Source: Lichenicola cladoniae
Lineage (GTDB): Bacteria > Pseudomonadota > Alphaproteobacteria > Acetobacterales > Acetobacteraceae
Length of the DNA stretch: 64,000 bases
Assembly (NCBI RefSeq): GCF_013201075.1
Contig: NZ_CP053708.1
Location: 1 to 64,000, forward strand
Direction of reading: 5' to 3'
Part shown: positions 20,005 through 28,980 of the stretch, piece after piece
Layout of the letters: every line of letters starts with the position of its first letter
Position numbering within the stretch: the first letter of the stretch is position 1
The notes under the pieces: model-generated
Told to the model about the DNA's origin: nothing
What the model saw: the letters and a program-made list of their open reading frames with translations, nothing else
The model's database searches: none
Position numbers and translations under genes: made by a program

Positions 20005-20022
20005 TTTCACAACGTCGTGAAA
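20005..20022. repeat. inverted repeat before the lpxD-like gene
   Basis: TTTCAC, six bases, then GTGAAA form a perfect 6-bp inverted repeat centred about 51 bp before the lpxD-like start, in an AT-richer patch of the 109-bp gap. This is the position and shape of a repressor or activator site, but no factor can be named. Confidence 0.35.
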
Positions 20023-20071
20023 TGCCGGGCTTTCACCTTCGATGTCCACGGTTCTGCGACCAGTGAGTAGT

Positions 20072-22024
20072 CTATGCGGCCCTCGCGTGCTCCCGGCCGC
20101 TCGATGCTGCCTGCAAGCAGATATGCACCACGTCGCGCATCGATTGTGCGTGATGATCGACCCCGAGCGCCTGGCCTATGCGACGCTGGAGGTCCTCGGG
20201 GGTGCGCCCTGGCCAGAACGCGACCGCAATCGGGATGCCGGGAGCCTGTTGGCGTAACCGCCGCGCGGTATAGCGCAACGGCGACAACCGGCTTTCGAGC
20301 CCAAGCGCACACAGGCAGATCAGCGCCGGGTTGCCGATGTCCAGCGTGCCGATGCGTGTGCGCGATGTCGCCTCGTTCGGCACGATACGGCCGTCGATGC
20401 CGTGCTTGGCCAGGATCTGCACGAGGATCGAAGCGGCGACCTCGTCGAGCGGACCGCTTCCCGGAACGCACAGCACCGGCTGGTCGACCTGCCACGCTGG
20501 CTGCGCGGTATTGTCCTGGTTCAGCATCCCGGTGGCCGCCGGCTGCCGGAGCAATCCATCCGGATCCTCGGGCGCTACCGCCGAGCGCTCCTGGTCGGCA
20601 GGGTCCGGCTTGGGGTGGGCATCAGGATAGCGGTTCAGCTCGCCGACCAACTCGGTGATCGCGTCGCGCATCCGCGCCAGGTGGGCATCCTCGAGCACGC
20701 CACGATCGACATCGAGGCTGGCCAGCTGCAGCCCGGGGATCACCACGTCGTCGTAGTAGGTGGAGAGCGCCACCTCCTGCAGCAGCGCCTCGGCCTGCTC
20801 CTCGATCTCGTCCGGGTCGTCCGCCAGCATGCGCTGGTAGAAGCTCTCGACCGGCGACAGGGCCGGCTGGTCGCCGAGCAGGACCGCCAGGAACTCCAGG
20901 CGCTCGACATGCCGTCCGAGCACGACAGTACAGAGGGTGAGCGGTGTCGACAGGATCAGGCCGATCGGCCCCCACAGCCAGGTCCAGAACGCGGCGGCCA
21001 GCACCACCGAGATCGGCGACAGGCCGGTGCTGTGGCCGATCAGCAGCGGCTCGATGAACTGTGCGACCATCGGCTCGACCAGCAGGTACAACGCCAGCGT
21101 CTCGATGGTGCCGTTCCAGCCTGGAAACGAGGCGGCTGCCAGCAGTATCGGCGGCACGGCAGCCAGCAGCGTGCCGAAATACGGGATGAACCGCAGCAGC
21201 ATCGCCAGGATGCCCCACAGGAACGGGCTCGGAATGCCGATCAGGAACAGGCCCCCGGCGATCAGGCAGCCAAAGCCGGCATTGATCGCCAGCTGGGTCA
21301 GGAAATAGCGGCTGAGCCGCGAGCCCGCATCGTCGATCGCTACCGTGGTGCGGTGCAGATCGCGGGTGCCGAACAGCCGGATCGCCCGGTCGCGCAGATC
21401 CTCGCGCTGCAACAGGATAAAGATGGATACGATGAACACGACCAGCACCGTCGCCAGCGGATGTGCCATGCGCGCCAGCAGGCTCTCGGCCATGTCCAGC
21501 GACGTGGGGGCGGCCTTGATGATTTCGACCTGTGCCGGCCTGGCCGGGGTCGAGGCAGACACCGGCTGAGGTGCCGGCGCCGGACCTGCCAGCAGCTGGC
21601 CGACCTGTTCGCGCAGGTGCTGGAAGCTGCCGAACGATTGCCCCGAGCCGAGGTGATGCAGCGAGATCAGCTTGCCCTCGATGGTCGAGTGGTTCGCGGC
21701 CAACTCGCGGGTGAGCCCGACCGCCTGCATGCCGATCAGCCACAGCAGCCCGGCGATGAGCCCGAGTGCGAACAGGATCGAGAGCGACGCGGACGGCCAG
21801 CGGCCGAAATGCCAGCGCCGCAGCAACGCGTTGAGCGGCTGCAGCAGGAAGCTCAGCAGCACCGCGAGCACCACCGGGATGCAGATGTCGTGGCCGAAAT
21901 AAAGCGCTGCGATCAGCACGACCCCGACCTGGAGCGCCAGGAGGCCACGCATGCCAGGCAACTCCGCGGGCGGTACGATCGATCCCCGGTCCCGGGCTCG
22001 GGTTCCCACGCTGGTCTCGCGCAT
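20072..22024 (-). CDS. AI-2E family transporter with C-terminal extra domain
   Basis: A 650-residue membrane protein. The first 370 residues are a PerM/AI-2E permease: an early helix pair, a Pro/Ala-rich insert near 170-185, and the late LLRFIPYFGTLLAAVPP and PLLIGHSTGLSPISVVLAAAFW segments. A charged stretch of about 100 residues follows, and then (about residue 525 on) a soluble alpha/beta domain beginning QPVLCVPGSGPLDEVAAS that looks like a B12-binding or flavodoxin-type Rossmann fold without the cobalamin DxHxxG motif. The function of such fusions is not known to me. The gene ends 109 bp before the lpxD-like gene start. Confidence 0.8.
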   Translation of the reverse strand: MRETSVGTRARDRGSIVPPAELPGMRGLLALQVGVVLIAALYFGHDICIPVVLAVLLSFLLQPLNALLRRWHFGRWPSASLSILFALGLIAGLLWLIGMQAVGLTRELAANHSTIEGKLISLHHLGSGQSFGSFQHLREQVGQLLAGPAPAPQPVSASTPARPAQVEIIKAAPTSLDMAESLLARMAHPLATVLVVFIVSIFILLQREDLRDRAIRLFGTRDLHRTTVAIDDAGSRLSRYFLTQLAINAGFGCLIAGGLFLIGIPSPFLWGILAMLLRFIPYFGTLLAAVPPILLAAASFPGWNGTIETLALYLLVEPMVAQFIEPLLIGHSTGLSPISVVLAAAFWTWLWGPIGLILSTPLTLCTVVLGRHVERLEFLAVLLGDQPALSPVESFYQRMLADDPDEIEEQAEALLQEVALSTYYDDVVIPGLQLASLDVDRGVLEDAHLARMRDAITELVGELNRYPDAHPKPDPADQERSAVAPEDPDGLLRQPAATGMLNQDNTAQPAWQVDQPVLCVPGSGPLDEVAASILVQILAKHGIDGRIVPNEATSRTRIGTLDIGNPALICLCALGLESRLSPLRYTARRLRQQAPGIPIAVAFWPGRTPEDLQRRIGQALGVDHHAQSMRDVVHICLQAASSGREHARAA

Positions 22025-22137
22025 GCCGATCCTCGATCTCGCCGTATTGGGTTCGCAATGAACGGCCTGTCGCTTTTGCAGTTGCGCAACGAGCCGATCC
22101 GGGCGGCAAAATGCGGCATCGATCGAAGGGGAGCGCC

Positions 22138-22899
22138 ATGCAGACGCGTATCGAAGGCGAGATGCTGCCAGTGCTTTATGTATCGCTGGATCCCTGGGAG
22201 AGCATCGTCTCGGAAACCGGCGAGCTGTCCTGGAAAAGTCCCAACGTCACTCTGCAGACCACCACAGCCGGGGCGGGTTCATCCGGCTTCCTGGGTGCGG
22301 TGAAGCGCTCGCTGGCCGGCGGCGGCCTGTTCATGACGCAATACAAGGCCGAGGGCGGTCCAGGTTTCATCGCCTTTGCCGCCAAGATCCCCGGAACGAT
22401 CGACGAGCACCGGATCGAGCCCGGGCGCTCCTACATGCTGCACCGCCACGGCTTCATGTGCGCGACCGAAGGAGTCACGCTCGGGCTCGGCTTCCAGCGC
22501 TCGCTCGGCGCCGGGATATTCGGCGGCGACGGATTCCGGCTGCAACAGGTATCGGGCAGCGGTACATTCTGGACCATGCTCGGTGGCCAGGTGGTGAGCC
22601 ACCTGCTGGCGCCCGGCGAGGCAATCGACGTCCATCCGGGCCATGTCGGCATGTTCGAGGACAGCGTATCGTTCGACATCACCATGCTGCCCGGCATCCG
22701 CAACAAGCTGTTCGGTGGCGACGGATTCTTTCTGGCCAGGCTGACCGGTCCGGGCAGGATCTGGCTGCAGACCCTGACCATGCCGAACCTGGCCCATGCA
22801 CTCGGGCCCTATCTCGGCGGAGAGACCGTGGCGTCGACCGCCGAGGGATCCGCACTTGGCGTTGCCGCATCGAGCTTTATACGGCGCGCGTTCCAGTAG
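22138..22899 (+). CDS. AIM24 / TIGR00266 family protein
   Basis: A 253-residue protein of the AIM24 (DUF124) family, all-beta, rich in glycine. Family features are the early LPVLYVSLDPWESIVSETG segment, the GGGLFMTQY block, and GEAIDVHPGHVGMFEDSV. The biological role in bacteria is unknown. I chose ATG 22138 because GAAGGGGAG lies 5 bases upstream; the frame is open a little further. Its last 23 bp overlap the end of the convergent symporter gene. Confidence 0.8.
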   Translation: MQTRIEGEMLPVLYVSLDPWESIVSETGELSWKSPNVTLQTTTAGAGSSGFLGAVKRSLAGGGLFMTQYKAEGGPGFIAFAAKIPGTIDEHRIEPGRSYMLHRHGFMCATEGVTLGLGFQRSLGAGIFGGDGFRLQQVSGSGTFWTMLGGQVVSHLLAPGEAIDVHPGHVGMFEDSVSFDITMLPGIRNKLFGGDGFFLARLTGPGRIWLQTLTMPNLAHALGPYLGGETVASTAEGSALGVAASSFIRRAFQ

Positions 22900-24319
22900 C
22901 GCCCCGGCGGGCCGGCAGCGACACCGCCAGCGATACGACCACGTTCAGCGCCAGCAGGCCGGTCGGGATGCTGATCGCGGACCCGTCGAGATGCAGCGCA
23001 TGCACCGGTTTCAGCCCGTCGGCGAACACGATCCAGCTTCCGGCCGCCATGCCGGCTGCCCAGCCGGCAAGCAGTCCCGTCGCGGTCAGCCGCAACGGCA
23101 ACAGCCCGATCACCAGGGCCGGCAGCGTCTGCAGCATCCACACGCTGCCCAGCAACTGCAGGTCGATGGCGAATTGCGGGTTGAGCAGCAGGATGCAGCC
23201 GAGTGCCGCGACCTTCACCAGCAGCGCGGTGGTCCGTGCCGCCCGGGCATTGCCGCGGCCCGGCAGCAAATTGCGGGTTACCAGGCTGGCTGCCCCGATC
23301 GCCATCACCGCAGCCGGCACCAGCGCACCGACCGCGATCGCGGCGAACGCGAAGCCCACGATCCAGCCGGGGAAGATCGCCAGGAACAGCAGCGGCACCA
23401 CCGAGCTGGGTAGGGTGGTGACGATGCCCGCCGCATGCGCCATCAGTCCGAGCAGCACCGTGTAGGCCGGCAGCATCACCGCGTTGCGCCGGATCGTGTC
23501 GGCGTCGTGCGCGGCCAGCACGCCGGTCAGGGTGTGCGGATACAGGAATGCCGCCAGCGCCGAGCTCAGCGCGAGCGTCGCATGGGGAATGGACTCGCCA
23601 GGCCCCAGGACGTGGCCGTCCGGCGCTGCCTTCAGGTGTACGGAGGCGTGGGCGAACATCGTGCCGTAGCCGCCGAGATGCAGCGGGATCACCGTGACCG
23701 CGGCGATCACCACGATGTAGATCATCAGGTCTTTCAGGAACGCCGTGGTCGCCGGCGCGTCCAGTCCGCCGAACCAGGTGTAGGCGGCCAGCGACAGGAA
23801 CGCCGCGATCAGCGGGATCTCGTCGGGCAGGCCTAGCGCTTCCAGCACAGTGCGGATGCCGACCAGCTGCAGCGCGATATACGGCACGACCGACACCAGG
23901 CCGGTGACCCCGATCGCGCGTTCCAGGCTCCGGCTGCCGAAGCGGGCGCGCACGATGTCGGCGGCGATGACGTGGCCGCCCTGCTTGGCGATCTGGCACA
24001 GGCGCGGCATCACCGCATACACGAACGGGTAGACGATGATGGTGTAGGGCAGCGCGAAGAAGCCGTATGCGCCGGTGGCGTATACCACCGCCGGCACCGC
24101 GATGATGGTGTAGGCGGTATAGAAGTCGCCGCCGACAATGAACCAGGTGACCCAGGTACCGAACGACCTGCCGCCGAGGCTCCAGTCCTCGCCGTCCTTG
24201 TCCCTGCCTCGTCCTTTCCGCCAGCTCGCAGATGCGCCGAGCAGGATCGTCGCGACGAAGAAGACCAGGAAGACCGCGATACCGGCCCAGCCGGCCGTCG
24301 GCATCGATGGGGCGGTCAT
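22877..24319 (-). CDS. sodium:solute symporter (intact copy)
   Basis: A 480-residue SSS-family transporter with about 13 hydrophobic segments. The N-terminal GWAGIAVFLVFFVATIL helix, a WSLGGRSFGTWVTWFIVGGD block and SLVTRNLLPGRG are family landmarks. Substrate is unknown; relatives include acetate, proline and pantothenate carriers. I start at 24319, where the ATG overlaps the stop of the small DUF3311 gene (ATGA); the frame upstream belongs to that gene's antisense. This is the intact paralogue of the frameshifted copy at 5753-7200. Confidence 0.88.
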   Translation of the reverse strand: MTAPSMPTAGWAGIAVFLVFFVATILLGASASWRKGRGRDKDGEDWSLGGRSFGTWVTWFIVGGDFYTAYTIIAVPAVVYATGAYGFFALPYTIIVYPFVYAVMPRLCQIAKQGGHVIAADIVRARFGSRSLERAIGVTGLVSVVPYIALQLVGIRTVLEALGLPDEIPLIAAFLSLAAYTWFGGLDAPATTAFLKDLMIYIVVIAAVTVIPLHLGGYGTMFAHASVHLKAAPDGHVLGPGESIPHATLALSSALAAFLYPHTLTGVLAAHDADTIRRNAVMLPAYTVLLGLMAHAAGIVTTLPSSVVPLLFLAIFPGWIVGFAFAAIAVGALVPAAVMAIGAASLVTRNLLPGRGNARAARTTALLVKVAALGCILLLNPQFAIDLQLLGSVWMLQTLPALVIGLLPLRLTATGLLAGWAAGMAAGSWIVFADGLKPVHALHLDGSAISIPTGLLALNVVVSLAVSLPARRGATGTRAV

Positions 24320-24525
24320 GCGCGCCCGAACTTCCAGACGATCCAGATCAGCATCGCGGTCAGCGGAACCCAGGCGAGCTGGTACCAGTAGAAGAACGGG
24401 AAGCCGAACAGCGCCGGCGTGGCGCGGTCGTAGAACGGCACCCACAGCAACCCGACGAACGGCAGAAGCAGCAGCATGTGCACCAGGATCGGGCGAAGGT
24501 ATCGGCTACCGCCGGCTTGGATCAT
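24316..24525 (-). CDS. DUF3311 small membrane protein, partner of symporter
   Basis: A 69-residue protein with two membrane helices (about 11-27 and 46-64) and the family-type segments PFYDRATPALFGFPFFYWYQ. It sits directly before and overlaps the intact symporter gene by 4 bp, so translation is probably coupled and the two form one transport system. Its counterpart at 7197-7469 has the same arrangement. Confidence 0.8.
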   Translation of the reverse strand: MIQAGGSRYLRPILVHMLLLLPFVGLLWVPFYDRATPALFGFPFFYWYQLAWVPLTAMLIWIVWKFGRA

Positions 24526-24683
24526 CCCGGCGCGCGGCTCCCGGCTGCCGGCCGCATGGATTGCCGGGTGACGCCTGCTTGGCGGATCGTGCGATGTGTT
24601 TCAAGCTTCGGTCAGAGGGCTGCGATGATCGGGCAGACGCGCCAGGATCGGTAGCTCGGCGAGCCGCATAGGGAGGACACGTC

Positions 24684-24980
24684 ATGACCCAGGAAGTTCG
24701 CGTCGTTGCCATCGTCGATGCAAGGCCGGGCCAGGCGGCCGCCGTCGCCGAGGCGATCGCGGCTGTGGTTGCGCCGACCCTGAAGGAGCCGGGCTGCCAC
24801 GAGTATGTCCCTCATCGCGACACCGAGGACGGCAACCGCTTCGTGTTCGTCGAGCGGTGGGACAGCGCGGCGGCGCTCGAAGCGCATAATCGGAGCCCGC
24901 ATCTGCAGGCCTTCGCGGCGGCGATCGGGCCGTTGCTGGCAGCGCCGTTGCGTGTCCTGGTGCTCGAGGCGCTGGGCTGA
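24684..24980 (+). CDS. YgiN-like antibiotic biosynthesis monooxygenase domain protein
   Basis: A 98-residue single-domain ABM/YgiN-type protein: strand VRVVAIVDARPG, the PGCHEYVPHRDTEDGNRFVFVERW core and the HNRSPHLQAFAAAIGPLL helix are typical. YgiN-like proteins are quinol monooxygenases or act on small reactive molecules; which applies here is unclear. A strong ribosome site (GGGAGGA) is 6 bases upstream. It is divergent from the DUF3311/symporter pair. Confidence 0.82.
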   Translation: MTQEVRVVAIVDARPGQAAAVAEAIAAVVAPTLKEPGCHEYVPHRDTEDGNRFVFVERWDSAAALEAHNRSPHLQAFAAAIGPLLAAPLRVLVLEALG

Positions 24981-25180
24981 GACAGCGCAGGCCCGAGGAT
25001 GCTCGGCTTGACGGACATGCCGGTTCCGTAGCCTGGACCAGGCGAGGTGACGCTCTGGACCTTGGCCTCCGGCATCTTGGATAGGCTGGCGCGCGCTGGG
25101 TGCGTCTTCGGCGTGTTCTCCGACTGGTATCTCAGCGAAGCACCAGTTCGAGTCGGGCTGGACGATATTACGGCATAGGA

Positions 25181-25952
25181 ACGACCACGCGGCATTGTCT
25201 GATCACCGGTATCGGAAGCGGGCTCGGGCGGGCTTTGGCGGAGGCGGGACGCGCCGCCTTCGGAGCGCTGGCACCCGGTCGCGCCTTCGGGCTGATGACG
25301 GAAGCGCGCGATCCGGCCTCGGTCGTGACCACGGTCGCAGATGCCGAACACCTGACCTGAGGGATCGATGTTCTTGTGGCGAATGCCGGCAGGGGACTGG
25401 TCGGCGCGCTCGAGGAAACCCGCGACCTGTTTAAGGTCAACGTATTCGGCCCCATCACGCTTATCCAGACGGTGTTGCCGGCCATGCGCGCCAGGCGTGC
25501 AGGCCACATCGTCAACATCACCTCCGTCAGCGGACTGGCAGCCTGGGTCGGCACGTCTATTTACGGTGCAACCAAGTATGCGATGGAATGGATTGGTGAG
25601 ACGCTGGCCAACGAGGTGGACGAGCATGGCATTAAGGTGACCAACGTGGCACCAAGCGGGATGCGGACGGATTTTGTCGGCCGGTCATTGGCCATGACGG
25701 CTACGAGTGTGCCGGCTTATGACGGCGCGGCACGGGATGCCGATCTGGCCCTCGCCAGCTATGGTGTCCAGGAACAGGGCGATCCGACCCAGGCGGCTAG
25801 TGCAATTAATGCGGCTGTCCGTGCGCCTGAAACCACCGGTTCATCTACTGTTGGGCAAGGATGCCGTTCACTACGCCGAGGAGGCAATAGTGCGGCTGCA
25901 GGGTGAGATCGATCGCTGGCGGGAGTCGAGCCTGCCTAAATCGTTCGGATAG
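25181..25952 (+). pseudogene. decayed short-chain dehydrogenase/reductase
   Basis: Clear remains of an SDR gene. The N-terminal nucleotide loop ITGIGSGLGRALAEA (from about 25199) and the core NVFGPITLIQTVLPAMRARRAGHIVNITSVSGL with the YGATKYA catalytic block are present, and the end HLLLGKDAVHYAEEAIVRL is readable. Lesions: the expected start codon reads ACG at 25181; the cofactor region has lost about 20 residues after GRALAEA; an in-frame TGA stands near 25358, just before the VLVANAG block; and the last 40 codons are in another frame (shift near 25830). The gene is dead unless several sequencing errors coincide. Confidence 0.8.
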
Positions 25953-26032
25953 CAGTGGATCCAAGTCGTGGGTGTAGTTGAGCGGCTCACGCTTGTGAGT
26001 GTTGAAGACATTTGAGCTTCGACTCGCTCAGC

Positions 26033-26974
26033 TCAGGCGACCTGTTTGGAAATTGCTCGTTTTTCTTTCCACCCGGTCCGGACGTAATGATGAAGCGGAC
26101 CTAATGCGTACTTTTGCACGTCCGGATTGTTGGCGAGATAGTCGGTTGCGCTCCAAGTCGACTTGATCTTGTTTTCCCGAAGTTCAGTCGCGTCTATCGC
26201 CAGGTCTGGAACCGATATGCAAAGCTCTTTATTATAGATCAATTTATACATTTTAGCGGTGAGTGAAAGATTAACTACCAGATGATTTCCGGGCAGGGAG
26301 GGATTCCTGCCATACTCTTCCAAAGCTACCGGGTTGTTGACATCCACTCGGCCTTCCAGCTTCCGGACGGTGGCAGCCTTAAGGTCTGGCAGGCTTCTGT
26401 TGTGCCAATGCAGATATGTAAGCCGCGTGCTAACATGGCCGTCTTTCAGCCTAGATACCGGGGCATGCTGACCATTATCCAGCCTCAGAATCGAGTTTGC
26501 TGGCAGGAATCCTTTATGAAAGTGCCTTATCGGCGAAAACCAGCCCGGGTCACCTGGAACGTTGAACAAGGACGTATCGATGCGCAGTGCACATTGCACG
26601 TGTTTCAACGAATCCAGTTCCATCATAATATCTGCGGTATCAACGCTGACACGATGGTCGGTAAAAACACCTAGGAATTCGTCACAGTCGACAGGAAGAG
26701 CAAAATCGTAATCACGTTCGGCATCCCAACTTTTTATGATGTTCTGGAAATGACCACCTTTTTTATCGAAATCGTGGTAACTTGTGTATTCCCAGCGGAT
26801 CTTTGCACCAAGCGATTCGAAATGTTTGAGAACTTTTAACGTGTACTTATCTGTAGAGCCGTTATCCATAACCGTCAGGTTCTTAATGTTAAACAGCCTA
26901 GAATAGTGGTTGAACCACTTGAAAAGCAATGGGCCTTCGTCCTTCTGCATCATTAACACGAGAACCGATGCCAA
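26033..26974 (-). CDS. glycosyltransferase family 2-type protein (Glyco_tranf_2_4)
   Basis: A 313-residue protein of the family-2-like group that opens ASVLVLMMQKDEGPLLFKWF and has TVMDNGSTDKYT and the metal-binding VDCDEFLGVF. It probably transfers a sugar to a surface polymer, but donor and acceptor are unknown. The last 40 residues (WSATDYLANNPDVQKYALGP, then HYVRTGWKEKR) form a short module that I have seen at the ends of other surface-related glycosyltransferases. Base composition is clearly poorer in GC than the neighbours. It shares direction and composition with the next gene, 38 bp upstream of it. Confidence 0.75.
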   Translation of the reverse strand: MASVLVLMMQKDEGPLLFKWFNHYSRLFNIKNLTVMDNGSTDKYTLKVLKHFESLGAKIRWEYTSYHDFDKKGGHFQNIIKSWDAERDYDFALPVDCDEFLGVFTDHRVSVDTADIMMELDSLKHVQCALRIDTSLFNVPGDPGWFSPIRHFHKGFLPANSILRLDNGQHAPVSRLKDGHVSTRLTYLHWHNRSLPDLKAATVRKLEGRVDVNNPVALEEYGRNPSLPGNHLVVNLSLTAKMYKLIYNKELCISVPDLAIDATELRENKIKSTWSATDYLANNPDVQKYALGPLHHYVRTGWKEKRAISKQVA

Positions 26975-27012
26975 TAGTCTTCTCCTCGTAAAAGCCGATT
27001 GAGAGGCGGAAA

Positions 27013-28584
27013 TCAGGAATATTGGGAATTGTTTACTAGAGTCTCAAGTGGAGTGGATGCTGGAAGATACGTGCTGAAGTGTAATTTCTCAGACTTAGAT
27101 AATTGACGAAGGAGAATTTGTAGCAGTGTTGAAGATGCTGACCGAGGACTTTCACTGATCCATTTGCAAAGCGACGAAGCCGTTAGTCCGCGCGAAATCA
27201 GCTCGAAGTAGCTTTGTGCCATCTGGGTAACAGCTTGATCAACTGTATCTGAATCCAGAACTAAAAGGCTAAACATCTCCCAATTTTTAACGACCTTGCG
27301 ATCGCAGGAAACTTGATTACCCGTTCCGATACCCGGTGGTTCAGCAGTCAGAAAAAGACGGGTCGCTGGCGACCGGAAAGTTGTCAGCCCTTCAGGCGTC
27401 AGCCCGACCTGCATCTGGATGACGGTACCGGCCTGCCGGTCACCCCGAAGTCGCAATGGCCTGCTTCCATGCGTCGGACAAACCATCAGAGCATCTGCGT
27501 CGGAATTTGTAGGTCGAATTAGGTATAAAGACTCAGAACGTTGATCTGTCTCGGACGAATGAATAATCAGATCTGAATTTGGGTCGACTTGAAGGGAAGT
27601 ATTAAAGTATGTAATGACTTTTTGTGTGATCAATCCGATACTTTTACCCGCCACAACCGATTTAACGACTGGTTTAGTAGGTTTCATACTATAATTTACA
27701 CTAAAATTTGGCGGCTTTATAGAGGTGCTTATCATTCCACATAATGCAGAACTGATTTGCAACTCAATCTTCGCCAAGACGCGAAACATCGCCGTGAAAA
27801 ACCGACTTGCGCTATCATCGCTTTCGGCGTTCCAGGACTCGTTGTTCCATATCTGAGCGACAATGAGTGTGTCGCGACGTTTTTTCGCTCGGTCAATGAA
27901 ATGTTCCATGCTCCGATTTTGAAAGTGCATGATCCAGGCTCCGGAAAAAACGGGCTCACCATGAACAATACCGGGCGTTGAACTCCATTTGATTGGCTTC
28001 CCAATCGTATTAAGGTAAAGCGGTGGGCTAATATCAAAGCAGTGGACGTTATGCCAGCCTGTACCGACACGCGTAGGTCGCACGAAAGACTTAACGTGGC
28101 GGTTGATCGCCTCGTTAGAATGGGAGCGCATAGGATAGGCGACTGGAGCCGGCACCAACGGCCTCAGTACATGACCGTTGTTTCCATGCAGGCGCCAATT
28201 CACGGCGATACCATCTGCCTCTGGAAAGCTTTCAAGAAATTGTGGAACTGAGGGAGCACTTTCCAGGAGTAGGTACTCGTCGGCATCTAAAAAGCAGAGC
28301 CACGAAAACTCGGATTTTAATCTTGCGATCGCTTTTTTATATTCATTTTGCTGACGATCATAGAAAAAGTCGAAATCCTGGAGCACTTTTTCATATCTAA
28401 CGTCAAAATGCAATCCGACATTCCTTACGATCCGGTCTGTACCGTCTGTCGATGCATCATCAATGACTAGAATTGTATCGAAGCCGAGTGCAATATGCCA
28501 TGCGAGCCATGCGGCTATATCATGTACCTCATCTTTCAAAACGACAACGAGTCCAATTTTCTCCTTTTCAATCACTGCCAACAT
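27013..28584 (-). CDS. glycosyltransferase family 2-type protein, AT-rich
   Basis: A 523-residue protein. The N-terminal 250 residues are a Glyco_tranf_2_4-type domain: GLVVVLKDEVHDIAAWLAWH, VIDDASTDGTDRIV, and the metal-binding FLDADEYLLL. The remaining C-terminal half has no domain I recognise. Codon use and GC are very different from the rest of the window (many A/T third positions), so horizontal transfer is likely. It forms a unit with the glycosyltransferase at 26033-26974. A surface polysaccharide role is an inference from family and context. Confidence 0.72.
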   Translation of the reverse strand: MLAVIEKEKIGLVVVLKDEVHDIAAWLAWHIALGFDTILVIDDASTDGTDRIVRNVGLHFDVRYEKVLQDFDFFYDRQQNEYKKAIARLKSEFSWLCFLDADEYLLLESAPSVPQFLESFPEADGIAVNWRLHGNNGHVLRPLVPAPVAYPMRSHSNEAINRHVKSFVRPTRVGTGWHNVHCFDISPPLYLNTIGKPIKWSSTPGIVHGEPVFSGAWIMHFQNRSMEHFIDRAKKRRDTLIVAQIWNNESWNAESDDSASRFFTAMFRVLAKIELQISSALCGMISTSIKPPNFSVNYSMKPTKPVVKSVVAGKSIGLITQKVITYFNTSLQVDPNSDLIIHSSETDQRSESLYLIRPTNSDADALMVCPTHGSRPLRLRGDRQAGTVIQMQVGLTPEGLTTFRSPATRLFLTAEPPGIGTGNQVSCDRKVVKNWEMFSLLVLDSDTVDQAVTQMAQSYFELISRGLTASSLCKWISESPRSASSTLLQILLRQLSKSEKLHFSTYLPASTPLETLVNNSQYS

Positions 28585-28744
28585 TTCGCACCGATACGTT
28601 GAAACTTGTTCATAAGTCTGATGCTATCCTCATCGAATTCGATATGCAGATGTGGATGAGAAAAATGAATCAATATTTACGTTTCTGCAAGATTTAACAA
28701 TGATCCACAACGAAAAACGTCGAGAAAGATTAACAAGCCGGCAG

Positions 28745-28764
28745 CATTTCTAGAGCTAGAAATG
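28745..28764. repeat. inverted repeat in the AT-rich 28585-28980 gap
   Basis: The 396-bp region 28585-28980 contains no gene I can support; it is AT-rich like the two glycosyltransferase genes beside it. It holds a 9-bp perfect inverted repeat CATTTCTAG-AG-CTAGAAATG. The site lies 160 bp upstream of the leftward glycosyltransferase start at 28584, so it could be an operator or a transcript hairpin. A promoter for that gene must lie here, but none can be chosen with confidence. Confidence 0.35.
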
Positions 28765-28980
28765 TATCTATAGTAATTGAACCAAATGTTCGACGAGGTT
28801 TTCCCATTTCTCTGTACCATGACGCAACCTATTATTGCCATCTATCAGTCACAAGTAACGGTTTTGGCCGTGACGAGTCACATTCAACTGCCAATCAATG
28901 GCAATCTAGAAAAAGAAACTGCGATCTCCATTTTCTTTCAGGGATTGGAGTCGATTTGTCGGTGGCGTCCAGAGCCTGAA

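Noticed and set aside
20402-22303. 633-codon plus-strand frame across the second AI-2E permease
   Set aside because: Antisense shadow; Arg/Gln/His-rich noise without domains, while the minus strand encodes clear membrane helices.
28745-28770. Similarity of the inverted repeat (TAGAGCTAGAAAT) to a piece of a guide-RNA scaffold
   Set aside because: The match is only 13 bases and is explained by the local palindrome. No repeats, spacers or cas genes are nearby.
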